Source of the DNA: Dongshaea marina
GTDB lineage: Bacteria; Pseudomonadota; Gammaproteobacteria; Enterobacterales; Aeromonadaceae
Direction: 5' to 3'
Length of the DNA: 64,000 nt
Assembly (NCBI RefSeq): GCF_003072645.1
Contig: NZ_CP028897.1
Location: forward strand, 757,658-821,657
The translations under genes and the position numbers were made by a program. Under the pieces are notes generated by a model that saw nothing but the letters and a program-made list of their open reading frames with translations, was not told where the DNA came from and did no database searches. Each line of letters starts with the position of its first letter. Positions within the stretch are counted from its first letter, which is position 1. This document shows positions 37,217-46,572 of the stretch, piece after piece.

Positions 37217-38539
37217 TTACTCCTTGAACTCAACATCCAGGTAGTGGGTGGAACAGGAGATACAGGGATCATAGGCACGAACCAGCATCTCAAGATGCAG
37301 GCGCATCTCATCCTGGGTCATATCCTTGTTCAGCATCTCGGGCACCAACTTGTCAAAGTCAAACTGGATGTTACCGTGGTTCTGATTGGTCGGAATAATG
37401 CAGTTACCGCCGGTACAGAAACCCTCCTTGTCGTATTGATAGTTGTGGAACAAGATGCCACGGGGAACCTCAACCGCACCGAACCCTTCGCTATCAAAAC
37501 GGGTTGGTTTGGCCAGAGGCTGATCCTCGATGCCGTTGGCGATCAGATCATCCAGCCCCTCTTTCACCGTATGCAGGCTGTGTACTATCTCAACCACCTG
37601 GGCCACGTTATTCATATAGGGGTTGTGGCACTGGGGCTGAAGTCCCAGAGTCTGGGCGATCGCTTTGGCTTCGGGGCGTAGCTGATCATAGTTGTTGTTA
37701 AAGCGAGCCAGGGCACCTGCCATATAGCTTGGGAGCTTATTGCGGGTGTGCTTGGCGGTCGAGGTCGGCACCACAAACTCGTTGGTGACCGACAGGTAGT
37801 CGTCGAGTGGCCATTGTTGCTTGCTGCCATCGGGCATCACGGTCTGGATGCAGCCGTCATACAGGCCATACTCTACGCTGTCGTGTAGCGCCATATACTC
37901 GGTCGGACGATCAAAGGTCGGGATCTGACCTGCCACCGAAGCCAGGGTCTGGACGATCGCATCCCAGTCTTTCACCACCTCATTTTCCAGGCGCTCGCGG
38001 GCAGCCTTGACCTCATCCAGGGTGGGGTAGGAGCTGAAGCCTCCCGGCACCGGACGGGTAGGGTGGGTGGTACGCCCGGCCAGCAAAGAGCCAACCACAT
38101 GACCAAAGTTCTTCAGGCGCAGTGCCTGTTTGACGGTTTCGGGGTGGGTTGGCAGCAGCGGGAACACCGATTTGACCCCAAGAAGATCCGGTGCCACCAG
38201 GAACAACAGGTGGACTACGTGCGAATCAAAGGTTTCCGCATGCTTAAGGATGCGTCGTAGCTTCCAGCTTTGCTCGGTGAGCTCAATTCCCAGTGCATCT
38301 TCGGTGGCCTTGCAGGAGGCCAGGGTATGACCGATAGAGCAGATCCCGCAGATCCGGCTGGTGATACGCGCCACTTCGGAGTAGTGACGACCGCGGATCA
38401 TCGATTCGAAGAAGCGCGGCGCCTCTGGTACCTGCCACTCACACTTTTCTATGGTGCCATCACTGACATTGACGACAATATTGCCATGTCCCTCAACCCG
38501 AGTGATGTGATTGACATTGATATCGATATTCTTGCCCAT
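37217..38539 (-). CDS. hydA: Group 3b-type [NiFe] hydrogenase large (alpha) subunit
   Basis: 440 residues. The Ni-Fe site is complete: the N-terminal RxCGxCxxxH motif RICGICSIGH (C64, C67, H71) and the C-terminal DPCISCSTH (C426, C429, H432), followed by YLDVEFKE, the peptide expected to be removed by the neighbouring protease. The EGHGNIVV and MALHDSVEYGLYD segments fit the bidirectional NAD(P)-linked sulfhydrogenase class. It overlaps the delta-subunit gene by one base and is followed after 2 bp by the protease gene. Confidence 0.95.
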   Translation of the reverse strand: MGKNIDINVNHITRVEGHGNIVVNVSDGTIEKCEWQVPEAPRFFESMIRGRHYSEVARITSRICGICSIGHTLASCKATEDALGIELTEQSWKLRRILKHAETFDSHVVHLLFLVAPDLLGVKSVFPLLPTHPETVKQALRLKNFGHVVGSLLAGRTTHPTRPVPGGFSSYPTLDEVKAARERLENEVVKDWDAIVQTLASVAGQIPTFDRPTEYMALHDSVEYGLYDGCIQTVMPDGSKQQWPLDDYLSVTNEFVVPTSTAKHTRNKLPSYMAGALARFNNNYDQLRPEAKAIAQTLGLQPQCHNPYMNNVAQVVEIVHSLHTVKEGLDDLIANGIEDQPLAKPTRFDSEGFGAVEVPRGILFHNYQYDKEGFCTGGNCIIPTNQNHGNIQFDFDKLVPEMLNKDMTQDEMRLHLEMLVRAYDPCISCSTHYLDVEFKE

Positions 38540-39288
38540 TATTTGTCACTCCTGAGGTTGGCGGTATACATCCGGGACTTGGTTTCGGCCCACTCCTTGG
38601 CGAGTCCGGCTTTCTCCTGCAGCACTTTAACCAGGGCTTTCTCATTGGCATCCGGCATCAGGCCTCGGCAAGCCTCACAGGGAACACCATCGGCGGGGCA
38701 GGGAGCGCCACAACCGCCACGAGCCACCATACCCATACAGTGATCGCCCTGGGTGTAACGGCAGACGGTCTCACGCTTCTTACACTCGGCACACACTGAC
38801 TGATCGAGGATCACCGGCTCCTTGCCATGCAGCAGGTGGGAGACGATATACACAAACTCTTTCATACTGACCGGGCAGCCGTGAACCTGGTAGTCCACCT
38901 TGATCGCAGCCGAGATCGGCAGGGCCTTCTGGCTGTCGAGCTGCGGACTCATCGCGTCTTTGCCATAGACGTTTATCAGGTAATCACTCTGGTGGTTTTT
39001 CAGGGCGTTGATCCCGCCGGTACAGGCGCAGGCACCATAGGTGACCACTGTATTAGCCCGGGCACGAATCGATTGCAGGCGGGCCCGATCAGATTCGCGG
39101 GTGAAGCTACCTTCGATGAAGGCGATATCAATGGGGTCTGTGGTTTTCTCGCTCATCGCCTCACGGAACTCGACGATCTCCAGGTGATCAAGCAGCCCCA
39201 GGAACACCTCTTCTCCCAGATTGGTCAGTTCGATCTGACAACCTTCGCAGCTGGCGAAGTCAAAAAATGCAACTTTTGCTTTACTCAT
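38539..39288 (-). CDS. hydD: Hydrogenase small (delta) subunit
   Basis: 249 residues, cytosolic (no Tat signal). Proximal [4Fe-4S] ligands start with FASCEGCQIEL (C14, C17), then GACACTGG and HGCPVS. The C-terminal half adds CAECKKRETVC, GDHCMG, GGCGAPCP and CEACRG for further clusters. This length and architecture match the small subunit of group 3b enzymes. It is encoded between the flavoprotein and large-subunit genes. Confidence 0.94.
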   Translation of the reverse strand: MSKAKVAFFDFASCEGCQIELTNLGEEVFLGLLDHLEIVEFREAMSEKTTDPIDIAFIEGSFTRESDRARLQSIRARANTVVTYGACACTGGINALKNHQSDYLINVYGKDAMSPQLDSQKALPISAAIKVDYQVHGCPVSMKEFVYIVSHLLHGKEPVILDQSVCAECKKRETVCRYTQGDHCMGMVARGGCGAPCPADGVPCEACRGLMPDANEKALVKVLQEKAGLAKEWAETKSRMYTANLRSDK

Positions 39289-39333
39289 GAGGTTCTCTCC
39301 TCGCTCTAACGGGCGTCCTAGGGTTCGGCTGAT

Positions 39334-40215
39334 TCACAGGGGGCTTATGAGAGCGTGGAGTGATCTCCAGGGCTCATCATCAAAAGCCTCACCCAGGTGC
39401 TTTATTTCGCTAAAGCTAAAGACGGCACCATCGACACAGGTGTAGCGGTCGTTGATCTGGCAGTGACCACATTTGCCGATACCGCACTTCATTCGGCGCT
39501 CCAGATCCAGGTAGATGCTGTCTTCAGTGACTCCGATATCCAGTAGTTTCTGGATCACGAACTTATACATGACAGGTGGACCACAGACGATCACCTTGGT
39601 ATCGGGATCGATCTGCGCCTGATCAAACAATGTGGTGATCACCCCGACGTTGCCTTGCCAGCTGGCATCGGCCTTGTCGACCGTCTCAAAGTAGTCCACA
39701 TCGTTGGAGCGGCGCCAGTGGGCCAGATCCTGGAGGAACAACTGCTCAGAGGGGGAGCGGGCACCGAAGAACAGGGAGAATTTCTTGAACTCATTGCGGC
39801 GGTCGAGAATGTATTTGATCAGGCTGCGGGTTGGACACAGGCCGATACCTCCGGCCACGATCAGTATGTTGTTATCGCGCAGATCATCGAGGGGGAACCC
39901 GGTTCCCAGCGGACCGCGCACAAACAGGCTATCGCCCTGCTTGAGGTTGTTGATCGCCGTGGAAACCCTTCCGACCGAACGTACCACGATATCAAAGGTT
40001 TTTTTGCGGGTTGGCGAGCTGGCGTAACCGATTGGGATCTCACCGTAACCAAACAGGGAGACTTCCAGGATCTGTCCCGGCTCAAACTCCATCACCGAGG
40101 GATCGGAGGGCAGCAGGGTGTAATACTTCTCTGTATCCGTGACCTGCTCTACATGGACGATCTCACACTCGATCGGCATAAAGACGTCTTTCTCATGGCA
40201 TTTGCAGTTACTCAT
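39334..40215 (-). CDS. hydG: Hydrogenase diaphorase (gamma) subunit, FAD/NAD(P) and iron-sulfur
   Basis: I start at the ATG at 40215, where GGAGG lies six nt upstream and the codon overlaps the end of the beta-subunit gene; a longer in-frame start at 40326 lies inside that gene. The 293-residue product is ferredoxin-reductase-like: FAD-binding beta barrel with GYASSP, nucleotide-binding VAGGIGLCPTRSLI and VCGPPVMYKF, and a C-terminal PyrK-like cluster site KCGIGKCGHCQI...YTCVDG. It exchanges electrons with NAD(P)H. Confidence 0.92.
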   Translation of the reverse strand: MSNCKCHEKDVFMPIECEIVHVEQVTDTEKYYTLLPSDPSVMEFEPGQILEVSLFGYGEIPIGYASSPTRKKTFDIVVRSVGRVSTAINNLKQGDSLFVRGPLGTGFPLDDLRDNNILIVAGGIGLCPTRSLIKYILDRRNEFKKFSLFFGARSPSEQLFLQDLAHWRRSNDVDYFETVDKADASWQGNVGVITTLFDQAQIDPDTKVIVCGPPVMYKFVIQKLLDIGVTEDSIYLDLERRMKCGIGKCGHCQINDRYTCVDGAVFSFSEIKHLGEAFDDEPWRSLHALISPL

Positions 40216-41248
40216 CATCCACCTCCAAAATTTTGCTGACAACCTCAACCGGATCTGAGATCCCGGGGACACATGCGATGGTGCAGCGTCCGCAGCCGAC
40301 ACAGGCCTGGGTGCCCAGCTTTTCATTCAAAAATGAGGTTTTACGCAGGAAGCGGTGACGGGTCCGCTTGGCGGCACTGTCCCGGAAGTTTTCAACCTGG
40401 TTGTTGCCCAGAGAGACCTCGGCAAAATCCGGGTGCATGCAGGAGTCCCAGCTGCGGCAGCGTTTGCCCGAGACTTGATCCAGGTTCCATTCATCCTGAA
40501 CGTCGAAGCAGTAACAGGTGGGACAGACGATGTTACAGGAGCCACAGGAGAAGCAGTCGGCGGAGACATCTTCCCACAGATCCATTCGGTCGTAGCGCTC
40601 ACGCATCCGGATCGCCAGATCCCGGCCGGTTGCCGCGAGCTTTTTCGGACAGTTATCCAGGGCCTCCTGATTGACCTTTTCGGCCTCGCTGACCTGTGCT
40701 TCGCTGGCGGTGTCAAAGTTGGCGTATTGGAGCAGCGCCTTGCCTTTGTCACTGCGAACCTGATACAGGTAGCCACCACTGATATGGGTGACGAAGCCAT
40801 CGTGCCCCTCGGCCTGGGTTTCGATAGAGGCGGTGCTGTAGAAGGCATCGGGCGCTATGGTCTGGATATTGGAGCCGATCAGGGTGATCGCCTCACGATT
40901 TTTGGTGTAGTGCTGATCTTCGATTGGCTCGGCAAACAGCTGATCCAGCATATCGATCGCCTTGATGTCGTAGAAATGGACACCGAACAGGATCTTGGGT
41001 TGCGGATTGATACTGGATTTAGCCTTATTGTCTCTGAAGGTCAGAAGTTCCTGGGTCGGCGGGAAGATCTCCTTTTTCGGTGGCAGCAGGGTAACGTCGT
41101 AATCCAGGCGGATGGCCTCGGCCCTACTTAGGGTCTCAAAGACAAACTTGTCCTTTTTAGCGACCGGTGCAACAACCGTGTTGGCTGCAATCATCTTTTC
41201 GAGAAAGGGGGAAAAGTCTCCTTCTCGCAAAAAGTAGTTCTCGTTCAT
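40208..41248 (-). CDS. hydB: Hydrogenase iron-sulfur (beta) subunit
   Basis: 346 residues, first gene of the hydrogenase operon. Two C-terminal ferredoxin-like cluster motifs are clear: CFSCGSCNIVCPTCYC and CVGCGRCTIACVPG. A further Cys pair sits in GKRCRSWDSCMH. It links the small-subunit cluster chain to the flavoprotein. Gene order B-G-D-A is the classic sulfhydrogenase arrangement. The 3' end overlaps the gamma-subunit start. Confidence 0.93.
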   Translation of the reverse strand: MNENYFLREGDFSPFLEKMIAANTVVAPVAKKDKFVFETLSRAEAIRLDYDVTLLPPKKEIFPPTQELLTFRDNKAKSSINPQPKILFGVHFYDIKAIDMLDQLFAEPIEDQHYTKNREAITLIGSNIQTIAPDAFYSTASIETQAEGHDGFVTHISGGYLYQVRSDKGKALLQYANFDTASEAQVSEAEKVNQEALDNCPKKLAATGRDLAIRMRERYDRMDLWEDVSADCFSCGSCNIVCPTCYCFDVQDEWNLDQVSGKRCRSWDSCMHPDFAEVSLGNNQVENFRDSAAKRTRHRFLRKTSFLNEKLGTQACVGCGRCTIACVPGISDPVEVVSKILEVDDE

Positions 41249-41810
41249 AGGGTTCCCTCACATGACAGATACTGCTGATTGTGTAAACCGGTAATCTGGG
41301 TGCGGCTATGGCTCTTGGAGCCGGGCCACCAATCCGGATGGCCCACAGCTTATGGCAAAGAACTGCGGCCAGGATACCGCAAAGGAAACGATCCAGGAGT
41401 GAGCATTATTCCTCGCCTATGACAGGCACCAAACAACACTGAACCTCGAAGGGAGGTCAGTGGTTTTGGGGGTGTGACAGGCGGTAGCTTCATCCTTAAA
41501 TCGTTCGCTTTAAAGACACACTTGTACCTTAAGCTAAGCCTGTTATACGGGGAAAACAATAGACAGAACTCGCAAAAACCATAATTAACCCTGTTTATTT
41601 ACGGATATAGATAAAATTGCTCTTTTTTCAGTGAGTTATAGCAAAATAGATGAGAATGGTTGTTATTTTCATCTGTTATTCCGCTCACTTTGCTGAAGTT
41701 TTTATTCGATCATGTTAGAAACAAAGGAGGGGCCGATTTTTCGCCGGTGGGGCAGGCCCTGATGAAGAATAAAAATGATAGGTGGGGGAGCCGTTGATGG
41801 AGGAGAGCCG
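41249..41810. other. Gene-free region upstream of the hydrogenase operon
   Basis: About 560 bp between the divergent hydB and glutamine amidotransferase genes. An imperfect hairpin lies near 41425-41460. No clean FNR or NtrC-type site was identified by eye. Small open frames here look like chance. Confidence 0.45.
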
Positions 41811-42578
41811 ATGTGTGAGTTATTGGGAATGAGTGCCAATGTCCCCACGGACATCTGCTTTAGTTTTAGTGGGCTGGTGCAGCGAGGGGGCAAGACCGGG
41901 CCCCACTCGGATGGTTGGGGACTTTGTTTTTATGAGGGCAAGGGGTGCAGTGTGTTTCGCGATCCTCAGCCCAGCTATCAGTCGCAGATTGCCCAGCTTT
42001 TAAGGAGCTATCCAATTAAGAGTGAGGTGGTGATAGGGCACATTCGTCAGGCGAATTGTGGTGAGCCATCCCTTGCCAATACTCACCCCTTCGTCCGGGA
42101 GCTGTGGGGAGAGAGCTGGAGCTATGCGCACAACGGGCAATTGAAGGGGCACTTAGAGTTGCCCTACTGCGTAGATCAGCCGGTGGGAGATACCGATAGC
42201 GAGCATGCCTTTTGTTACCTGCTGGGGCGGCTGCGCGAGCACTACCCGCAGAAGCCACAAGATATGAGGGAGCTATTTAGCTATGTGGCGACCCTGGCCG
42301 ATGAGCTTCGTTCCCTGGGGGTGTTTAATATGCTTCTTAGCAATGGTGAATACCTGATGGTGTATTGCAGTAATAACCTGCACTGGCTGACCCGACGGGC
42401 ACCCTTTTCGGTGGCGCGACTGATTGATGAAGATCTCAGCATCGATTTTGCGAAGGAGACCACACCGGATGATGTGGTGACCATCATCGCCACACAGCCC
42501 CTGACCCATGATGAGGCATGGCATAAGATGGAGCCGGGCCAGTGGCATCTGTTTCATAAGGGAGAGCTGGTGGTGTGA
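41811..42578 (+). CDS. Class II glutamine amidotransferase-like protein (YafJ family)
   Basis: Start at 41811 is set by the need for an N-terminal catalytic Cys: the product begins MCELLGM, with GGAGGAG upstream. The 255 residues contain the class II amidotransferase loop elements SDGWGL, GHIRQANCG and YAHNGQLKG. No synthetase domain is fused, so the acceptor substrate is unknown; YafJ-like proteins stand alone. A terminator follows. Confidence 0.9.
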   Translation: MCELLGMSANVPTDICFSFSGLVQRGGKTGPHSDGWGLCFYEGKGCSVFRDPQPSYQSQIAQLLRSYPIKSEVVIGHIRQANCGEPSLANTHPFVRELWGESWSYAHNGQLKGHLELPYCVDQPVGDTDSEHAFCYLLGRLREHYPQKPQDMRELFSYVATLADELRSLGVFNMLLSNGEYLMVYCSNNLHWLTRRAPFSVARLIDEDLSIDFAKETTPDDVVTIIATQPLTHDEAWHKMEPGQWHLFHKGELVV

Positions 42579-42631
42579 GGTAGATCGCAGAAGCTAAATT
42601 GCGCAATTTTTTGTAAGACCCTGTTCGAAAT

Positions 42632-42666
42632 GCCCTGTTATCGTGAGTCTGTTCACAGGGCTTTTT
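42632..42666 (+). terminator. Intrinsic terminator after the amidotransferase gene
   Basis: Stem GCCCTGT/ACAGGGC, 16-nt loop, followed by TTTTT; 54 bp after the stop. Confidence 0.75.
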
Positions 42667-42733
42667 CCCTGTATCTATTTGTTATTCATGCTCAAAAACA
42701 GGGCCAGCAGCTTGCTGGTGGCAGGAGGACTTT

Positions 42734-43759
42734 ATGAAAAAACTGATTGTCGCTTTGCTGTTTTTATTTTCATGGCATCTTTATGGAGCCGAGGCTTTAC
42801 AGCAGCCCGGTTACTCACGACTGGTGATCTTTGGAGACAGTCTGTCAGACACAGGTAAGATGTATCACAAGATGCGGGGTTGGTTGCCTTCCCACCCACC
42901 TTATGCCGAGGGGCGCTTTTCTAATGGTCCGGTGTGGACCGATGATCTGATCAAAGCGAATCCCGGTCTGGAAGTGATCAATGAGTCGGAGGGGGGCGCG
43001 ACCGCGGTGGCTTATAATCATATCTCGGCTAACCCTAAGTACCGGCTGATCAACAATCTTGATTATGAAATTACCCAGTTTTTGCAGACCAACAGCTTTC
43101 GTCGTGATGATTTGGTGATCCTGTGGATGGGGCCCAATGACTACCTGGCTTACCAGTGGGACACTGAATATGATGCCAGACGAGTGGTGCAGGCGATCTT
43201 CGATGCGGTAAATCGGATCACCATCAATGGTGGGCGCCAGGTGCTACTGTTTAACCTTCCTGATCTTGGGATCACCCCCTCCGCCAGGTCGGAGAAGATA
43301 GCCGACCAGGAGACCCGGATCGCTCGCTATCATAACCAGTTGCTTCAGCAAACCCTGGAGTTACTAGCCAATCCGAATGTCCGGTTGTTTGATATCAGTG
43401 GTGAGTTCCAAAAAATGCTGGATCACCCCGAAGGTTACGGGCTGAATAATACCAAAGATGCCTGCTACAAGGGCGGCTACTGGTGGACCCCCTTTAAGCT
43501 TTCACGCAGCCTGAGTGCACAAGAAGCCCACCCTGAATTAACCACGGATGAGTTGGCGGCGATTCAGGGAAACCCACTGTTGGCCCAGGGGCTCAAACCT
43601 TCCGGGACCGAGTTGATGCTGATGTCCAAGGCGCCCTTACACTGTGAGGGATATCTGTTCTGGGATCAGGTGCATCCAACTCATGAGGTTCATCAGCATA
43701 TTGCCGAGCATGTGATGGATTATCTTAAACAGCATTATTTATGGTTGAAGGCGGGGTGA
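42734..43759 (+). CDS. Secreted GDSL lipase/acyltransferase
   Basis: 341 residues with signal peptide MKKLIVALLFLFSWHLYG. All SGNH/GDSL blocks are present: FGDSLSDTG (Ser nucleophile), GGATA (Gly), GPNDY (Asn) and FWDQVHPTHEVH (Asp/His). It resembles the Aeromonas glycerophospholipid:cholesterol acyltransferase and Vibrio thermolabile hemolysin group, which hydrolyse membrane phospholipids outside the cell. GGAGG seven nt before ATG. Two late Cys could form a disulfide. Specific substrate not proven. Confidence 0.88.
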   Translation: MKKLIVALLFLFSWHLYGAEALQQPGYSRLVIFGDSLSDTGKMYHKMRGWLPSHPPYAEGRFSNGPVWTDDLIKANPGLEVINESEGGATAVAYNHISANPKYRLINNLDYEITQFLQTNSFRRDDLVILWMGPNDYLAYQWDTEYDARRVVQAIFDAVNRITINGGRQVLLFNLPDLGITPSARSEKIADQETRIARYHNQLLQQTLELLANPNVRLFDISGEFQKMLDHPEGYGLNNTKDACYKGGYWWTPFKLSRSLSAQEAHPELTTDELAAIQGNPLLAQGLKPSGTELMLMSKAPLHCEGYLFWDQVHPTHEVHQHIAEHVMDYLKQHYLWLKAG

Positions 43760-43814
43760 ACAGACAGCCTGGGTTGAGCTAAGGAGGCTGTGTTCTTGCT
43801 CTGACTCTCAAAGT

Positions 43815-43843
43815 GGGGCTGGCTCAGAGGGTGAGCGAGCCCC
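43815..43843. terminator. Hairpin between GDSL gene and small convergent ORF
   Basis: 12-bp stem with one mismatch, GGGGCTGGCTCA/TGAGCGAGCCCC, 5-nt loop, between two convergent stop codons. No strong U-tract. Confidence 0.55.
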
Positions 43844-43851
43844 CGGAACGA

Positions 43852-43953
43852 TTAAAGGAGGGCTTCCATCATGTAAGCGGCACCAAACCAGGCTGAAGTC
43901 CAGCCGGTCAGAGTCCAGAGTACTTTCCCCAGAGTTTTTTCGCTGTTACGCAT
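43852..43953 (-). CDS. Possible 33-aa single-span membrane protein
   Basis: A 34-codon frame with AAGGA nine nt before ATG. It begins MRNSEKTLGK and continues with one amphipathic to hydrophobic helix (VLWTLTGWTSAWFGAAYMM) ending in EALL. The basic start followed by a Trp-rich helix looks like a genuine small membrane protein. It is convergent with the GDSL gene and backed by a shared hairpin. Function unknown. Confidence 0.5.
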   Translation of the reverse strand: MRNSEKTLGKVLWTLTGWTSAWFGAAYMMEALL

Positions 43954-44181
43954 ATCTACATCCTTATGATTGAGTCCACCACTAAATCTATGTTCAGGGA
44001 TCCTGGAATGATCCTGATCATCCGGGATTGCTCAATGAATGTACCCGGAACTGGTTCGTAGCTATTTGATTCATCTCAAGGTTTTATCTAACTTTTCGTC
44101 GGGGGCGGAGCATAAGAAAGTCGAAATTTTAGCCATCTGGGTCTAGCATTTAGTTGATGACATATTGTCAAGGAGAGGCTT

Positions 44182-44928
44182 ATGTGGAAATCGATACTGG
44201 TGGCACTGGTTGCCTTGTTTGTAACTTCAGCGTCTCAGGCCAAAACTGTGACCATTTCGGTGGGGGAGTGGGCACCTTTCATATCTAAGAGCCTGAAAGA
44301 TAATGGCTTTATGGCTTATCTGTTTACTCAGGCTTTTGCTGAAGCAGGAGATGAGGCCAAGATCAGTTTCCTGCCCTGGAAGCGAGCCTTTGAGGAGGCA
44401 AAAAAGGCCAAATTTGATGCTTCGGCGGGCTGGATAAAAAATCCTGAGCGGGAGAAGGATTTCTATTACTCAGATACGGTTTATACGGGCAAGCAGGTCT
44501 TTTTCCACCGGGTTGGAGAGACCATTAGCTGGGATGAGCTAAGTGACCTGGGTAAGTATCGCTTTGGTGGTGTTGTGGGTTACGCCTATGGTCCGCTGGA
44601 TCCGCTGATCAAAGATGGCACCATTAAGATGAAGCTGACATCGGCGCAGAAGAGTAATCTGCAGAAGCTGCTGAAAAAGCGTCTGGATGTGGTTCCTATC
44701 GCCAAAGCAGTGGGATTTGATCTGATTAACCAGATGAAGCTACAGGGTAAGATTGTGGCTTCAGAGAAGGCCTTTACTGAGTCAAAATATCACCTGATCG
44801 TCTCCAAGAAGCTGCCGGGTGCCGAGGAGCTAGTGAAGCGCTTCAACGCAGGCCTTAAGAAGCTCAGGGATAGTGGTAAATATGATCAGATTTTAAAAGA
44901 TGCCCAGGCGGGTAAATTTGTGAAATAG
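44182..44928 (+). CDS. Periplasmic solute-binding protein, SBP_bac_3 family
   Basis: 248 residues with signal peptide MWKSILVALVALFVTSASQA and family 3 features (GEWAPFISKSL, FLPWKRAFEEAKK, GGVVGYAYGP). AAGGAGA precedes the ATG. It is similar in plan to the protein at 21674 but with different sequence. No transporter genes nearby. A strong terminator follows. Confidence 0.87.
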   Translation: MWKSILVALVALFVTSASQAKTVTISVGEWAPFISKSLKDNGFMAYLFTQAFAEAGDEAKISFLPWKRAFEEAKKAKFDASAGWIKNPEREKDFYYSDTVYTGKQVFFHRVGETISWDELSDLGKYRFGGVVGYAYGPLDPLIKDGTIKMKLTSAQKSNLQKLLKKRLDVVPIAKAVGFDLINQMKLQGKIVASEKAFTESKYHLIVSKKLPGAEELVKRFNAGLKKLRDSGKYDQILKDAQAGKFVK

Positions 44929-44941
44929 CCAGCTGCATCTG

Positions 44942-44968
44942 AAAAAGCCCGCAACAGTGGGCTTTTTT
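44942..44968 (+). terminator. Intrinsic terminator after the binding protein gene
   Basis: Stem AAAAAGCCC/GGGCTTTTT, 8-nt loop, ending in six T, 13 bp after the stop. Confidence 0.88.
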
Positions 44969-45310
44969 ATGTCTTACGCACAATAGATCGAGCATTTGTA
45001 CCGGGGCTCGCTAACAGGGTTTTTAAGTTTCCCCCTCGATTCACACTGATTCTCAGAGGCACTTTCTTTTGAGATACGCAGAAACGAGCCATCCATGGCT
45101 CGGCCCTGCTTTTAGGATATCCATATCCTTCAATTTCAAAATCCAAGGTGACTCTTCGGTGTGAATCAAAGGGGAGGAGATCCAGTGAGTTAGCACTGTG
45201 GTGTTTTCTACAATTTCAGCTTCGACTCTGAAAAGATAAAGTCTCTAAGCTCCTCTCAGTAACTGAATCGAAGAGAGGAAGTTTAATCCCCCATGAGCGA
45301 GCGCCGCAGC

Positions 45311-45493
45311 GAGCAGTAGAGGTTCACTGTTTATTTCGAGGCAGGATGCCGAGCTGCGCAGCTCTGCGGAGGGACTCGCAGCGCGGAGCGAACTTTTGGT
45401 TACTTTTCTTGACAGAAAAGTGACTCGCCGGTCGGGCGAGACCGACAATTGCCACGAAGTGGCAAACAGCTATCCGCAGGATAAAAACAGACC
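45311..45493. repeat. Dispersed repeat copy A (about 183 bp)
   Basis: From GAGCAGTAGAGGTTCACTG to CAGACC. Nearly identical to 45882-46071. Contains an ACTTTTC/GAAAAGT hairpin (45402-45421), a GGTCGGGCGAGACCG palindromic stretch and TTGCCACGAAGTGGCAA. Several small stem-loops in tandem suggest a structured RNA or REP-like element. Confidence 0.85.
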
Positions 45494-45881
45494 ATAGTTT
45501 GACCTGCAGTCAGCTGGCTTGTGCCGTCGGCACAGATGCCGCTGCCGAGCGGCGGCGGGAAAAGGCCGTTCTCAGGCGTCCTGCCTTCCACGGCATTAAT
45601 ACATCCTGTATGACAGGATATGCTTGTCCAATACCCTCTTCACTTCCAAGGATACCTCCACCCTCAAGCTTCATTAGATTCACTAACGGGCAGACAGAAC
45701 GTCTCTGTTCTGGCTGTCCTTCAATCGCGATTATCATCCAGATAATCCTTCCCGGTTCAGTATCTCTGCTTCTCGCTTCATTGCTGCGCAATTACGCCCA
45801 TGTGATTGATACACTCATCAACAACGAAGCATTCGGTACAAATAGACCGGGCTCAACACCACAGTGAGCTGTTGCTGAAGT

Positions 45882-46071
45882 GAGCAGTAGAGGTTCATTG
45901 TTTATTTCGAGGCAGGATGCCGAGCTGCGCAGCTCTGCGGAGGGACTCGCAGCGCGGAGCGAGCTTTTAGTTACTTTTCTTGACAGAAAAGTGACTTGCC
46001 GGTCGGGCGAGACCGACAATTGCCACGAAGTGGCAAACAGCCATCCGCAGGATAAAAACTAAAAACAGACC
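45882..46071. repeat. Dispersed repeat copy B (about 190 bp)
   Basis: Direct repeat of 45311-45493 with a handful of substitutions and a short insertion near the end. Ends 26 bp beyond the stop of the DoxX gene (minus strand), so it may contain that operon's termination signal. Confidence 0.85.
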
Positions 46072-46097
46072 GCAGGTCAACAATCTGCTTATCGCGA

Positions 46098-46562
46098 TTA
46101 ACTGCACTCCTGAGAGTCGCTGCATTTCGATTTGCAACACCAGCGGCACAGCAGGCGATCCAGGGTAAACTTACCACCTCCCCAGATGATGAGAGTCAGG
46201 ATCATCCAGCCCCAGAGCTGGTGATCATAGAAGCCTTTCTCCCATAGCACTGGGTAGGAGATGACGGCGATGGCATTAAAGGCAAACAGGATCACCGCGA
46301 AGATCCGGGTAAACAGGCCAGCGACCAGAAACAGGGGCACGATGAGCTCGGTGGCGGTTCCCAGATAAGCGGCCCACTCCCAGGGAAGAAAGGGGACCTG
46401 GTACTCATATTCGAACAGATAGAGGGTTGAACTCCAGCTGGTAAATTTCAGGTAACCGGCCTTTAGGAATACAGATGCAACCCACAGGCGAGCTAATAGC
46501 AAGACCAGGGTCGCTCCCCAGACTTCAAGCCATCGGCTGAGTTTGCAATAGAGGTTTAGCAT
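46098..46562 (-). CDS. DoxX-family membrane protein (BufD-like)
   Basis: Start at 46562 has AAGGAGAG seven nt upstream; the frame extends upstream to 46637 but overlaps the preceding gene and is not hydrophobic. The 154-residue product has about four membrane segments and the DoxX pattern LLARLWVASVFLKAGYLKF and YLGTATELIVPLFLVAGL. It ends in a Cys-rich tail (CRWCCKSKCSDSQEC) that could bind metal. In bufferin operons a DoxX protein (BufD) follows BufC, as here, 10 bp downstream. Confidence 0.88.
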   Translation of the reverse strand: MLNLYCKLSRWLEVWGATLVLLLARLWVASVFLKAGYLKFTSWSSTLYLFEYEYQVPFLPWEWAAYLGTATELIVPLFLVAGLFTRIFAVILFAFNAIAVISYPVLWEKGFYDHQLWGWMILTLIIWGGGKFTLDRLLCRWCCKSKCSDSQECS

Positions 46563-46572
46563 CTTACTCTCC

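Larger units (their letters stand above)
44969..46097. other. Gene-free repeat-bearing region of 1.1 kb
   Basis: No coding sequence can be supported; short frames here translate the repeats. It holds two near-identical copies of a dispersed repeat in the same orientation, separated by about 390 bp that also contains a relative of the 30018-30350 segment. Confidence 0.6.

Noticed and set aside
45245-46019. Small proteins translated from the repeat copies
   Set aside because: The similar peptides arise only because the DNA repeats are alike; stops and lack of start signals argue against genes.
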